Origin: Phycomyces blakesleeanus NRRL 1555(-)
Taxonomy: Eukaryota > Mucoromycota > Mucoromycetes > Mucorales > Phycomycetaceae
Assembly (NCBI RefSeq): GCF_001638985.1
Contig: NW_017265153.1
Span: 741,776 to 805,775, forward strand
DNA length: 64,000 nucleotides
Reading direction: 5' to 3'
The notes below the pieces were generated by a model that was given only the letters and a program-made list of their open reading frames with translations, did no database searches and had not been told where the DNA came from. Shown in pieces: positions 1 to 11,093 of the stretch (its first letter is position 1; each line of letters starts with the position of its first letter). The position numbers were made by a program, and so were the translations under genes.

Positions 1-340
1 TTAATACAGCAACAGGAATGACCAAAGAGATAAGAATACTAATAAAATCCTTAGTATATTACAGACATAACGCAAGGTATAAAAACTCAAAGGGAATAAA
101 AGTACACCTATTCTTCTCTCAACTCTCACACTTGCATGACCAAACATATATAAAAAAGCAAAACCAAACGAGGCACCAAAGGGATTAAATAAAACCTCAG
201 TTGAAATATCCAAAAACACAATTTCAGATCCTGTAGTAGATAAACGACTGAGCTTGTATGGTGATCCTAGAGAGGTTTGAGCATTAATCTTACATATATA
301 TATATATACACGTTACGCATTTTTATTGATTACTGTAATG

Positions 341-378
<38 letters not shown>

Positions 379-381
379 TAG

Positions 382-2226
382 AAATTGCACAACGACGAAT
401 ACAATGAGAGATATACATATTACCACTCTGATATCGGATGCATCCCTGGAAAGAACCTTTTAGAATTGGCCGGAAGCCCTAACGCACTTAATGATTTGCT
501 CGCAAAAGAAAACTACTGGATAAATATTAACAGTCCATCATCTGAAGAACTTAAAGAAATCACTAGGGTAAGCATTCTAAACACAAATGATAATAATGCA
601 GTCAAGGGAATCTTTCAAAAAGGCACACAAACACATATATGTATGATAGCTGATGCATATGTGATATGTATATCAAAAATTAATAAACAAATAAAAAAGA
701 TCTTTGGAGTTCATAGCATAACAGCTCAAGTAATCATGGCTAATGAAGTCCGGGTGAAATGTGACATTTACAAGAATTATATGTTTTCCTGCTACCGAAC
801 ATTAAAGCAAGAAGACGACAGTATATCTACCAATCTTTATTGCCTTTTATACAAAAGGTTCCTCTTGACAGTAAGTCTTTGCTTTCTTCCTTACCTTTAT
901 CTTTGAGCAATAGCAATAGCAATAATGATATAAAGGTTAAATATTAAATGCACTTCTCCTTAAGATTCATTATGGAGAGGCACCTCAGCTTATTCCTGTT
1001 TGTCGGCGAATAGAGCGCCTAAAAAGCTATATTGTAATAACCTCTGACTGGATCAATTATGCTATACTCAACGAAATCGTCGATAGCCTTGCTCCTTCTG
1101 TTCATCAAACCGAAACAAGAGTCAATCAAATAGAGGAAGACGTTCTTCATTTTCGGGGTCAGGATTCATTCACCATCCTTTCGAGAATCGGGCTTTGTCG
1201 TAAAGAGATCGCAAAAATACACAGACTAGTCGAGATCAAGGAGGACATCGTCCGAACATTGACAAAACGACTAAAGGATTCAAAGAGACGTATAGCCAAT
1301 CATCACGGATCACGTTATGGATCGTTTTCATCGACATCCTCATCAGATTCATCCAATTTTTGGAACGTCAAAGGTGTTGCAGCTTGGCAAGGGCACCACA
1401 ATCACAATCAAAATCCAAATCACCATCACCAACAACATCATCATCAACACCAGCAGCAACAACTTCAGCAACAATCACCGCCACAATCACCACAGTTACC
1501 ACCATTAGCAACAGCAACGGGAGGAGGAATAGGAACAGGACATTACGGTTTAAATTCTCCACCCTCCATTCCAGTAAATTCAAAAGAACTTCTTGTCATC
1601 CCAGATGTCCCTCTTTATTTGGGTGATGTCCAAGGTATAGTTTAAAAATATATCGGGTGTTTTGAAAATAAGATGGTAAAGAAGAAGTCCAAAATAAAAG
1701 GTTAAAGAAAGAAAACTTTCTGACCTTACCCCAACCTCACCAATAACCCCCCCTCTTTTACCCTTTCTCCACTCCTTCTTTCCCTAAAAAAAAGATCATA
1801 TTCTAGCAATGTTGAACGGCCTAAGCCATCATGAAGCTGTCCTGGCTAGGTCTCATTCCAATTACCTTGCTCATGTTTCCAATAATTTGACAAAGGCAGC
1901 AAATTCAACCAACGAGGTCGTAGGTCGACTTACGATTATAGCCACAGTTTTTGTCCCTATAAATGTTGTGGTTGGATTGTGGGGTAAATACTATTACCAA
2001 CGAAACAAAAATGAACTTTTTTTGTGCACTACTGTTTTCAATAGTAATAATACTAATATTTATATTGCCTTATAATGTAGGTATGAATGTTAGTGTACCC
2101 GGTGGATATGATAACGACTTTGTTCATTTTGCATGTATAATATGTTCTATCATTGGGTATGGTATTTGTGCATTGATTGTTGCCAGTAGATATTGTCGAT
2201 TGCCCGCACGCGTGAAAACTGCTTAA
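382..2226 (+). CDS. CorA-family Mg2+ transporter (ALR1/MNR2-like), 5' end incomplete
   Basis: Membrane channel for Mg2+ of the CorA/ALR1/MNR2 family. Proposed exons: (382)-567, 700-870, 965-1634, 1795-1983, 2081-2226, all in phase with GT/AG borders. Exon 1 to 2 reads EELKEITR/IFGVHSIT, as the family does at this place; later come SDWINYAILNEIVDSLAP, GDVQDHILAM and RSHSNYLAHV. The pore signature GMN is rebuilt across the last intron (LWG/GMNVSVPGGYD) and is followed by a second membrane helix (ACIICSIIGYGICALIVA) and a short basic tail. A His/Gln-rich insert (about 1395-1500) interrupts the cytosolic helical domain. A stop lies directly upstream of 382 after a TATAG acceptor, so earlier exon(s) exist. 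An open stretch at about 140-274 is a weak candidate, or they lie beyond the edge. Intron 1 is 132 nt with no in-frame stop, so retention would not break the frame. Family assignment is firm; the start is not. Confidence 0.9.
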
Positions 2227-3622
2227 TGTTTTTTTGTCCTTTTAACTATCATCTTAATAATACTCTTTTTTCCCCTAATATATATTACTATTTAACTTTG
2301 AATTTAAAGCAAACCATCTCTTCTTCTTGGCATTTATAAATGATAATACTACAAAGAGATTTTTTTGATTAAATATTCCACTGGTCCACAAATCCCCATA
2401 AACGAAATTCTAAACTCGATTATACACATGGGGGGAGAGGGGGTCAATTACCTTATATATATGGGCGATTTTAGTGAGTTGTTGCAAGTTTTCTAGCGTT
2501 TAAAGTGCTTTTTTTATAGTTGAATTTTAATTAAGCACCAATTTTCACTCTTTTATATATATCCCATTTTTTACACCACCGTGTTTTTGCAGTCAATGCA
2601 AAACACATTTTCCCAACTTCTTCAACCCAGTACAAGAATTAAAGACAATACATTTATTCAAATTTAATAGCTCACCATTCGGTAACAAGCTCCTCTGAAT
2701 CCGGACTACATTACATTTCATTACACTGTCTACAAAGATCCCGAGAAATCCTCTAAGCAGTTCAAGTCTCATTTGTACAAACAATAATAATAATATAAAA
2801 TCATTTCCAAACATAATACACTATAGAAAATACTAATATGATTGATTCAAAGGACTTGTAACTTTGACACTTCTAGCATACGCTAAGCTTATGGTGATAT
2901 CCAATTATCATCATTTTAATTTTTAATCCAAAATGCCATTTTATAGGAAGATTATACGTTAGACTACTTACAGGTTGCAAAATTGGGTAAAGAGATAAAC
3001 ATGGCCTTCAAGATTACTTGTATTTTTATGCTGTTCACCAGCGTACGAGAGAATCATCGAGTGAATTGACAAATATATCCATTTGGAATCAAATAAATTA
3101 CTATGAAAAGTATTTTTTTTCTTTCAATTCCCTCGATGATTCCCTCGTACGCTGGTGAACAGCATGTAGTATTCGAATGAAGATATTAGCTTCTTGACTG
3201 CAAGCGTTTAAAGAAGCGTTCTTCGAGGATAGGTAGTCTACACAAAATGGCCATCTTAAAAAGAAACATAAAACAAAAGAAATAGAGATATCTAGCATGG
3301 CAACAATATTGAAAAAAAAATAAGAAGAAAGAGCTTAAGAACAGCTGAATAAATAAATAGTATATAAATATACATACATTTATACTAAGTTGGCCCATTA
3401 AGGAACACCATGGTGACTGTCATAGCCACTTGCGGTCACTACTTTACGCAGACATCCTGTAAGAGCACAAACTCAAACCAAAAGGATTTAAAAGATATCA
3501 CAAAAGAATCGGTGTCAAGAATAAAACAAAAATCCTCTTATTCTTGCGCGTATTCTTCTTTTTTTTACTTTATTCTTTTCCTTTTATTAAAAGAAAATAT
3601 TCTTTTCCCTGTTTAATTAATA
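2227..3622. other. intergenic, AT-rich, with one MITE
   Basis: Lies between the CorA gene and the coiled-coil gene. Apart from the inverted-repeat element at 3028-3165 I see no coding exon or RNA gene. Short open frames near 2600-2800 and 3410-3616 lack recognisable content and look random. Confidence 0.6.
3028..3165. mobile_element. MITE-like inverted-repeat element, copy 1
   Basis: 138 bp with arms of about 42 bp that differ at only two or three positions. The arms begin ATGCTGTTCACCAGCG and close as the exact reverse complement. The centre carries GAATTGACAAATATATC and TATGAAAAGTA, shared with a second copy at 38519-38648. No coding capacity. The arrangement fits a non-autonomous DNA transposon; target-site duplications cannot be separated from the palindromic ends. 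Parent transposase unknown. Confidence 0.7.
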
Positions 3623-4045
3623 ATGGCAACAAATTCAACCTTGATTGACTCTGAAGAAGTACAACGAAAAAATCTAGAGTTTCTATTGAATCAAAGCGCA
3701 AAGTACGATTAAACTACATAACTCCTCACAGATATATACATATATACATACACATATGTATATATGCATGTTCTCTCGTTTGACTGAAACAAAAAAAAAC
3801 ATTATTTTGTAGTGAAATATGCATTTACCACCAAGCAATGAAAGATTCCAGTGCAATTGAGAAAAGATTGGAAGATCTGTCTCAATACCGCTTACGATTA
3901 AATCGCGAATTAGAACAGCCATCTATTTTGAATGAACTGGGTATGTATCATTTTCTTTAATATATATATATTAATATTTAACCTTTTCAACCTATGGGTC
4001 AAAACAGAAAAAAAAAGAAATAAAGAAAAAGCAATATGTCCATTT

Positions 4046-4093
<48 letters not shown>

Positions 4094-5716
4094 CTTTTTT
4101 CATTCTCATCCTCATTGTTGAAATATTAGACAGTACTATATTATCTACTAGTAATGAATACGAAGAAAGACGAAAACAGTATGTTTATAAGAAACATGAA
4201 TCATTCGGGGAGGAGTAAACTCTAATAAGCAAAATTATATATATATATACTTCTTCTCTTCTCTCTCTCTCTATCTCTCTATGTACCAGAGCCGATATGG
4301 CTAAAACAAAGGCGGCGGCAGGATTACGAAATTTCGTTTTGGAGTGTGCTCTTTTTAACAAAAAAAGTCAGAATGAGGTTGAAGACAATATGAAGGCAGT
4401 ACTAAAATCGTATGCCGAGACTATTATGACCAAACATGCGGAGGATTCAAAGGCGCTCGAGAATGCTATTAGTGCCGTAGAACTTGGAAAGGCAAGCGCG
4501 GGCGATGTTGAAAAACTGGCAACTTCGATCAAAGAAATGGAGGATAAGTTAAAAGCACAGCAGGCAGCCAAGATGGAGGAGCTCCGGCTTCAAAATAAAG
4601 AGGCATTCCAGAAACTCAATACAGATTATGAGAAGACGACCAAAGAATGGGAAAATCTCAAGGCCTTGGAAAAAGACAGCCCGCTCCTGAACGGCATATC
4701 AAAGAAGGTGTTCCAGACACTCCAGGAGGAGAATCGGTCTCTATTTCAACCACCGGTTGAGCCAATTGACCCTGCCAGAGTACAGCAGCTCATAGCAGAT
4801 TCAGCAGAGATCAAATCACTCAAGGCTCAGCTGGAGCAAGTCAAGCTGTCAGCACAAACCGAAACTTCCAAAAATGCAATGCGGGTACAAATAGAGCAAA
4901 GAGATGAAATTATTCGCGGCTTGACAGTACAACTAGCAGATGTCAAGACAAAGCAAGAAAGCACACAAGCATTTATTAACGCCATAAGAAGTCAGGATAG
5001 TAAACATAATAGTGTCAACATTGACCATGCACGAGTCGAGAGTGCAATCAAACGCGTTGATGAACTAAGCAAAGACATGAACCTGGTACAGAACAAGATC
5101 TTATCCATGGATACTATGGCGAATGTGAGACAAAGGGAAATGCAGCGACTATCAGAGAAAATTGAATACGACGGAGTACGACCAGGCAATGAGAATAGGA
5201 AGAGACGACGTGTTTTTAATGAGGATAGCTCTACATCTGATGTCACCGATAAGAGAACCAAAGATTTGGAAACAAAGCTCGACCAACTTACTGACTATGT
5301 GTACCAGTTCCGATCAACAGTCCTGAGTTCATCCTTTCCCACTGAACTTGAGACTAGTCTAAATGATATTGAACAAATCCTAAAGTAAGCCTTTTTTTCT
5401 TTTTTTCTTTCTTTTTCTAGTAGTTAAAATCAAATGAACAAAAGTTTTTATGAACTTAATATTCTATTGTATTATCATTATTAGGAATCACGAATATTTT
5501 ATTGCCTATCTGGTAGATCCAGTAGCAGCCTCAAAGGGATTAGAAATTAGTGAGGTTCCAAGAAAATCGGCCATTAATGGAACCGATCCATCAAATTTAT
5601 CACCAGCAATGCTAGAGGCTATCAACAAGACTGTAGAAGAATCTGTGACAGAAGCTACTCGCCCACTCCTCCAGACAATCCGTGACTTACAAGAACGACT
5701 TGACAATCAGAATTAA
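3623..5716 (+). CDS. coiled-coil protein of unknown function, 539 aa
   Basis: Five exons join in phase: 3623-3702, 3813-3940, 4130-4214, 4290-5384, 5485-5716. The 363-codon frame from 4297 is only the central exon: the acceptor at 4289 joins in frame to the small 5' exons, and the donor at 5385 (GTAAGC) joins to a last exon ending QERLDNQN. The protein is hydrophilic, with long charged heptad-like stretches (EVEDNMKAVLKSYAETIM; LKAQLEQVKLSAQ), a basic cluster NRKRRRVF about two thirds along (possible nuclear signal) and a C-terminal helix. No enzymatic motif, signal peptide or membrane segment is visible. A structural or scaffold role is inference only; I do not recognise the family. The start ATG at 3623 is the first in frame after an upstream stop. 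Intron 2 contains a long CT microsatellite. Confidence 0.8.
4049..4090. repeat. (CT)n microsatellite in an intron
   Basis: About 21 uninterrupted CT dinucleotides inside intron 2 (3941-4129) of the coiled-coil gene. It forms most of the pyrimidine-rich part upstream of the acceptor at 4128-4129. Confidence 0.95.
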
Positions 5717-5972
5717 TATTCAATACCAGGATTAGCAAACAAACAAAAGCGAATAATAATATTAATAAATAAAAGAATATATAAAAGTTATATATATATA
5801 CACTCATGCCGAATAAATCACAGTCAGATTCCTTGATTTCTAGTCCCAAATAGACTACATATTAACTTCTTTACGTTATATCTTCTAAAGAACTCAACTG
5901 AATAAAGTGAAACTTCATTTTAGTATAGATATAAGTATATATATATTGTAAAGATGAAAGATAAGGTATGGT

Positions 5973-7038
5973 CTAATATGTGATGTGGCCACCACGAGCT
6001 TTTATAACTGCTTGGACTCTATCTGGCATACTCGCTACAAGAGTACAAAGAAGGTCTGGGTCAAGTCTCTCCAACTCCTGAAGAATGCAAGCCTTGAGCT
6101 CTTCAACATTATTTATAGATGCCTTTATTTCTTGAACATTGACTTTTAGGGCATGCCGGACATGCTCGATAGGGTTCAAATCTGGACTTTGTGATGGGCA
6201 GTAGTCAAAACGTTTAATTTCCCACTGGTTTTTCCACCACATCGTATAAGACCCAGTATGGAAACTAGTACCGCCTTCTTGGAATGTAAACATAGTGTCC
6301 TGTCCATCATTCAATTTATTATACCAGGGATTGAAGTTTTTAGACAAACAATTGACATATGTGTCTTGGTCTACAGACCCTTCAAGAAACGATAACAGTC
6401 CAAAACCACCAGCCCAGAAACAACCTGGCACCATCACGGAACCCTTTCCGTACTTCTCTGTTGTTAGTGTATGACGTTTCTGGTGACTCTCCCCTCGCTT
6501 ACGAATCGCAGCTGGGTCAGAACCATTGCCCTTCAGCATAAAGCTCGACTCATCTGACAACACCACTCTACTCCAACCCTCAATCCCAAAGTTGGCTCTA
6601 GCTTTGGTCCAACGCAATCGACTCTTCTTCTGTTCGCGGGTTAAGTTTGGCTTAGGAAAAGGGGTGTAAGAACTAAAGCCTTTGGCCTTAAGGTATCGGA
6701 TAACTGTATCTCCACAGATGCTGCGCCGGCAGCTGTCATATTCCTTTGATGATATGCATAACTCTCAAAAGGGTTATTCATCACACTCAAGCAAAAGCTT
6801 ATAACATCTGTGACACTAAGTTTCTTAGGTCCCCTAGGTCTAGTCTTTAGTTTTGCAGTACCAGTTTCTTCCCAACGTTTGATAGTGGTGTTGATTGTCG
6901 TTCTAGGGATACACATGTAGTTTGAGATCTCAGTTGGAGTATTTTTGGTTTTATATAGTCAAATAATACCGCCACACTCAAACTCTGGCTATTCACATCT
7001 TTTTGAAGGACTTCTGATTGTTTTATTTCTTGATGACA
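5973..7038 (-). pseudogene. Tc1/mariner transposase, decayed copy A
   Basis: Transposase of a Tc1-like cut-and-paste transposon, read on the minus strand. Pieces in order: start MSSRNKTIRS at 7038, a shifted N-terminal helix-turn-helix half, a second HTH half (IPRTTINTTIKRWEETGTAK), then a long open DDE half from 6617. First catalytic Asp is in VVLSDESS and the Glu in SPDLNPIEH, but the middle Asp expected in the QEDGASCHT-like motif is Gly here (QEGGTSFHT). Early stop plus frameshifts near 6990, 6916 and 6630 break the frame. It is a diverged sibling of copy B, which faces the other way about 300 bp off. Terminal repeats could not be fixed with confidence. Non-functional. Confidence 0.85.
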
Positions 7039-7343
7039 TAAGTGATTTAGTTTTAAGAAAAGGTTCTGCAAAAGGAAAAGAAATATGGTGTGCTCAAAAA
7101 GAGGTGTATTTCTGGGGGTGACGATGTTTTATCTTTTCGGAGTATATAATCCTTAATGAAGATTAAAAACACGATTTCTGGCTTAAACTATAAAAAAGGT
7201 AGAGAAAATACAGTATTGTCTTTTGTCCAACTTGTACACTTCGACAATAAAAACTATCGATGAACCACATTTTTCATGCTTGCTTTTCTATGACATTATT
7301 TACCTTTCTCTTCCTCACACCTTTACTTGAAACTTAATCACCA
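7039..7343. other. spacer between the two Tc1 relics
   Basis: Contains presumed 5' ends of both Tc1-like copies and one stray monomer of the 27-36 kb array at about 7147-7210. No gene of its own is seen. Confidence 0.6.
7147..7210. repeat. solitary monomer of the 26.9-36.2 kb array
   Basis: Over about 64 bp this stretch is nearly identical to a monomer at about 30560-30625: both read TAATCCTTAATG, AGATTAAAAAC, then CTGGCTTAAACTATAAAA and a TAG-containing tail. Only a handful of positions differ. It stands alone, 20 kb from the array and between two transposon relics. Confidence 0.75.
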
Positions 7344-8360
7344 ATGTTAAACAGTAATAAAAGGATCAAAACTACCCCCTCTAGACGCGAGCTGTCAGAT
7401 TTTGAGCGTGGAGACATTGTTTGGCTATCAAAAGCCGATCATACTCCAACTGACATCGCAAACCGTATGAACATTCCTAGAACTACAGTTTTCGATACAA
7501 TAAAGCGCTGGGAGACTACTGGAACAGCCAAGACAAAGACCAGACCTGGGAAACCAAAGAAAATTAATGTAACAGACGTTACAAGTCTTTGTTTGAATCT
7601 GAGACGCAATCCTTTTGAGAGTTATGGATACCACCAGGCAAATTTGGGAACTGCTGGCGTTAATGTTTGTAGACAGACAGTTATCCGATACCTAAGAGCA
7701 AAAGGCTTCGGTTCTTACACCCCTGTATCTAAACCGAAGTTAACCCGCCAGCAGAAAAAGACTCAGTTGTGTTGAGCTAGAACTAGGGCCAATTTTAGCA
7801 TCGAAGACTGGAGTAGAGTGGTATGGTCAGATGAGTCAAGGTTAATGGGGAATGGAAATTATTCTGACAAGTTCGTAATTTGTAGACGAGGGGAGAGATA
7901 CCAGGAAAGTCATACACTAACAAAAGAAAAGTACGGAAAAGGTTCCGTGATGGTATGGGGCTGTTTCTCGGCTGGTGGCATTGGGCCATTATCGTTTATC
8001 GAAGAGTCAGTATACCATGCTGCATACGTCAATTGTCAGTCTAAGAATTTCAATCCCTGTTACAAACAATTGAATGAGAAGCACGATACCATGTTCACAC
8101 CCCAAGAAGATGGTGCTAGCTGTCATACTGGGTCCTACACGATGTGGTGGAAAAAACATTGGGAGATTAAACGATTTGACTACTGGCCGTCGCAAAGTAC
8201 AAATTTGAACCCAATTGAGCACGCCTGGCATGCTCTAAAGGTCCGTATTCTTCAGGAATGGGGGTTACTCGACGCAGAAGTTCTGTAAACTCATGAAACA
8301 AGTATGCCCCACAGAGTTAAAGCAGCCATTAAAGCTCGGGGTGGTCACACCGTATATAAA
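7344..8360 (+). pseudogene. Tc1/mariner transposase, decayed copy B
   Basis: Tc1-like transposase. The first frame (7344-7775) holds the N-terminal DNA-binding region with two helix-turn-helix parts (RRELSDFERGDIVWLSKAD; NIPRTTVFDTIKRWETTGTA) and ends at a TGA where copy A has Trp (LRWTKARAN against LC-stop-ARTRAN). The second half reopens in the same frame: WSRVVWSDES (first Asp), WGCFSAGG, QEDGASCHT (second Asp), STNLNPIEHAW (Glu, about 35 residues on). A stop and small indels precede the tail, which ends AAIKARGGHTVY as in copy A. All three acidic residues survive, so decay is younger here than in copy A, but the protein is interrupted. Confidence 0.87.
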
Positions 8361-9134
8361 GCTATATTTTTTATTTTATTCTATAGTAAACACACATTTC
8401 TCTATAACAACACAGTTTTTGGTTTTATTTTGTCAACTTCTTGAGAAGATAGAGCATAATGAAGTTGATGTATGGTTTATTAAGGGTTAGAAAGAAAAGA
8501 TTTTGTTGGTGTTTTCTTTTTTCAACCCTGTACCAACAACAACTTCGCACCACTTTCAAAGTCGACAATACCAATCATACTATCTTTCTTATTTTATCAC
8601 TACTGAAAAATAAAAATAAAAATAATAACCATATAATCAAACTTCAGCACTCGGAACCCATATACTCTATTCTTTTATATCTGAAGTGACATATACTACT
8701 ATTCTCAGAACTGTCTTTTTACTTTCGCATGCACATGATATCTATATACTTATACCTTCAACACCTTCTTCAATGAAAATGACCCCATCCTATCACACAT
8801 AATTTTTAAAAATTCTTACTTTTAGTATATCTTTAAATATCCAGTTCTAGACCAAACAGCCATTGTCTAACACAAAGTCCTGCCATAGTAATCTCTCTTT
8901 ATAGATGCACAACATAATCCTCAAACCTATATTTTTAAAAAAAAAAAGAAACATATATTTCTTATACTCTGTACTCTCATTCTTCTTGTCCCTTTCACTT
9001 CAAACAAATTAACTTGGTCTCTCCCTACTCGCATATCTTATTTATTTTAATATCTTTAAATAACTAAAATAAAATATGATTTATTATTTATTATATGTTT
9101 ATATAGGTTATGAATTTATTATAAGAGAGATGTG

Positions 9135-9326
9135 TGTGTGGGTAGTCGATGTGTGGGTAGTCGATGTGTGAGTAGTCGATGTGTGGGTAGTCGATGTGTG
9201 GGTAGTCGATGTGTGAGTAGTCGATGTGTGGGTAGTCGATGTGTGGGTAGTCGATGTGTGGGTAGTCGATGTGTGAGTAGTCGATGTGTGGGTAGTCGAT
9301 GTGTGGGTAGTCGATGTGTGGGTAGT
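9135..9326. repeat. 15-bp minisatellite, unit 1 (13 copies)
   Basis: Thirteen tandem copies of GTGTGGGTAGTCGAT. Some copies carry A for G at position 6 (GTGTGAGTAG). The order of G and A types is GGAGGAGGGAGGG. Confidence 0.95.
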
Positions 9327-9561
9327 TGAGATAGATATATTTAAAGTGTGTGTATGCAGCCGAGGCATATTTGTGTCTGTAGTTGAGGTGTGAGAGAAAA
9401 GGGGGCGTTGTGGGTGGGGGGTGCCATAACCAGTGGTCATATGGGAGAGGAAAAGTTTATTTTCTAACAAATCGCAAAAACTATAATCATTTATAGTTTT
9501 GAGGTAATGCATTTGGTAATCCAAAGGTTTCTCTAAAGTAATAAGGTAAAGATAAAGTTTT

Positions 9562-9644
9562 CGCATCCGTAGTGCGGATGCGATTCTAATAACGCATCCG
9601 TAGTGCGGATGCGATTCCAATAACGCATCCGTAGTGCGGATGCG
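9562..9644. repeat. three tandem 30-bp hairpin repeats, unit 1
   Basis: Three copies of a perfect 8-bp stem (CGCATCCG / CGGATGCG) around loop TAGTG, spaced 30 bp. Each hairpin is GC-rich in an AT-rich setting. Confidence 0.95.
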
Positions 9645-10476
9645 ATGGTCATGCATGAAATAACAGGTTTATCGTAAAAAAAAAGCCTGGGTAACCGCCC
9701 AAGTAAGTTTGTTTGTTTTGTCTAAAAAAAGTATAGAATCATATGAAAATCAAAATAAACCAACCAAAAATAGAAAGCAAAGCACTTTGATACTTTATAC
9801 ACGATACTCTACAGTTAGCTAATAGCTTGAATTTTTTGGTTTATATCTTTGTTCGTGCAAATAATCAAACCTTTTGATATCTCATATTAATATATTAGTA
9901 TATATAATGAATTCCAATATCTTATTTTGATCTAATTCCAAAAGGCTTTATTTTAATAATGAAAAAGGCTGGTACTATTATATTCAATAATTATATATTT
10001 CTTTGCGATTATTTAAATAGTAACTCGACTGAAATATGTCTATAGCTTGTATCATTTATTTCCCATTCAATTTTTCAAATATACTCTTATTTAAAACTAT
10101 TTAAACAGCAACTTAAACAAATAGATATCTTTGGCTTGTACCATATACTTCTCAAGCAGTTTATTAAATAGTTCTGTGCAAGAATATATATATTTCGGCT
10201 GCAAAAGATTTTGATTAAAATTAAATCCGATCCGAGCTATAAGCAACAATATGAGGTTTAATACATCTTTATAACAGTTTGATCCACTGGATATTTATGG
10301 ATCAATTAACACTCTACTTCCTTTAATTCGCTTTCTCTCTCATTTTCTTTTTATTTATAAGTCTAATCCAAGTTGATATATATCTATATATTATCAAGTT
10401 ATTTTAAAATGAATTGTGTTCATATACTAAAAGTTACTCTAGGACTATATATATATAATCTGTTAGTATATTTCAG

Positions 10477-10761
10477 ATGAGCTCTTACACCTACCTTTTT
10501 TCCCTCTTTAATACACACGCACACACTTGGGGATCTGTCTACCAGTCAATTGGCTGCACTGGTACAATATATACGATATTGTCTATTTCTTTTTATATCT
10601 TTTTACAAACTAAGGGTTCTAATCGACAATTCGGACAGCACGCACTTTTTTGTAAACTGGTATTACTGATCGGTGGTGCAGACACCCTTTGTGTACCCAC
10701 AAGTGAAAGAATCATAGCAGGGTCCATTGACAGGGATACTGTTACCCATACGAAGGTTTAA
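10477..10761 (+). other. 94-codon open frame repeated in each 3-kb unit
   Basis: Open frame starting MSSYTYLFSLFNTHAHTWG, ending THTKV. The same peptide recurs at 16867-17151 and 19715-19999. It has one hydrophobic stretch (TIYTILSISFYIFL) and no recognisable domain. Its 3' part lies in the region that also matches the old relative at 25.5 kb, where the frame is not kept. That argues against protein-level selection. Confidence 0.2.
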
Positions 10762-11093
10762 AGACCGTATGGTACTCACTTACAATCGTTGAGAGAGGAC
10801 TGTGTATTCAAAACCCTTCACTGTGCTGTAACCAAAACAAAAAAAAATCTTTTTAACGATGGCTTGAATCTTCTTTCGACATTCCGCCATCCCAGTCGAG
10901 GATCTTCATTCCTGTTGGGGATCGTCATTCATATTGTATTGCAACTCAAAGTGGACCGAAAGCGACGCAATACGAAAAGGAAGCGCACTCTTTTGAAAAA
11001 TAAAATAAAAAATGAAATACTCTTTATTTTATATTTTTGACGACTGTTCACTGTATATGCGACTCTAACAAAAAATAAGCCCTTGGTCAAGCC

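Larger units (their letters stand above)
9108..9656 (-). other. open frame with TTHTS repeats inside the 3-kb unit
   Basis: Minus-strand open frame of 182 codons starting MHDHRIRTTDALL and ending in thirteen 5-residue repeats (TTHTS). Equivalent frames lie at 12343-12756 (137 codons), 15483-16046 (187) and 18437-18895 (152). They differ only in repeat number, because the repeat unit is 15 bp and cannot shift the frame. The N-terminal half reads through the hairpin repeats. No family is recognised and the copies are too alike for conservation to be informative. Probably not a gene. Confidence 0.2.

Noticed and set aside
1..219. Minus-strand open frame at the left edge rich in Phe/Leu
   Set aside because: Composition follows AT content, and the plus strand here may hold upstream coding sequence of the CorA gene. 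No domain.
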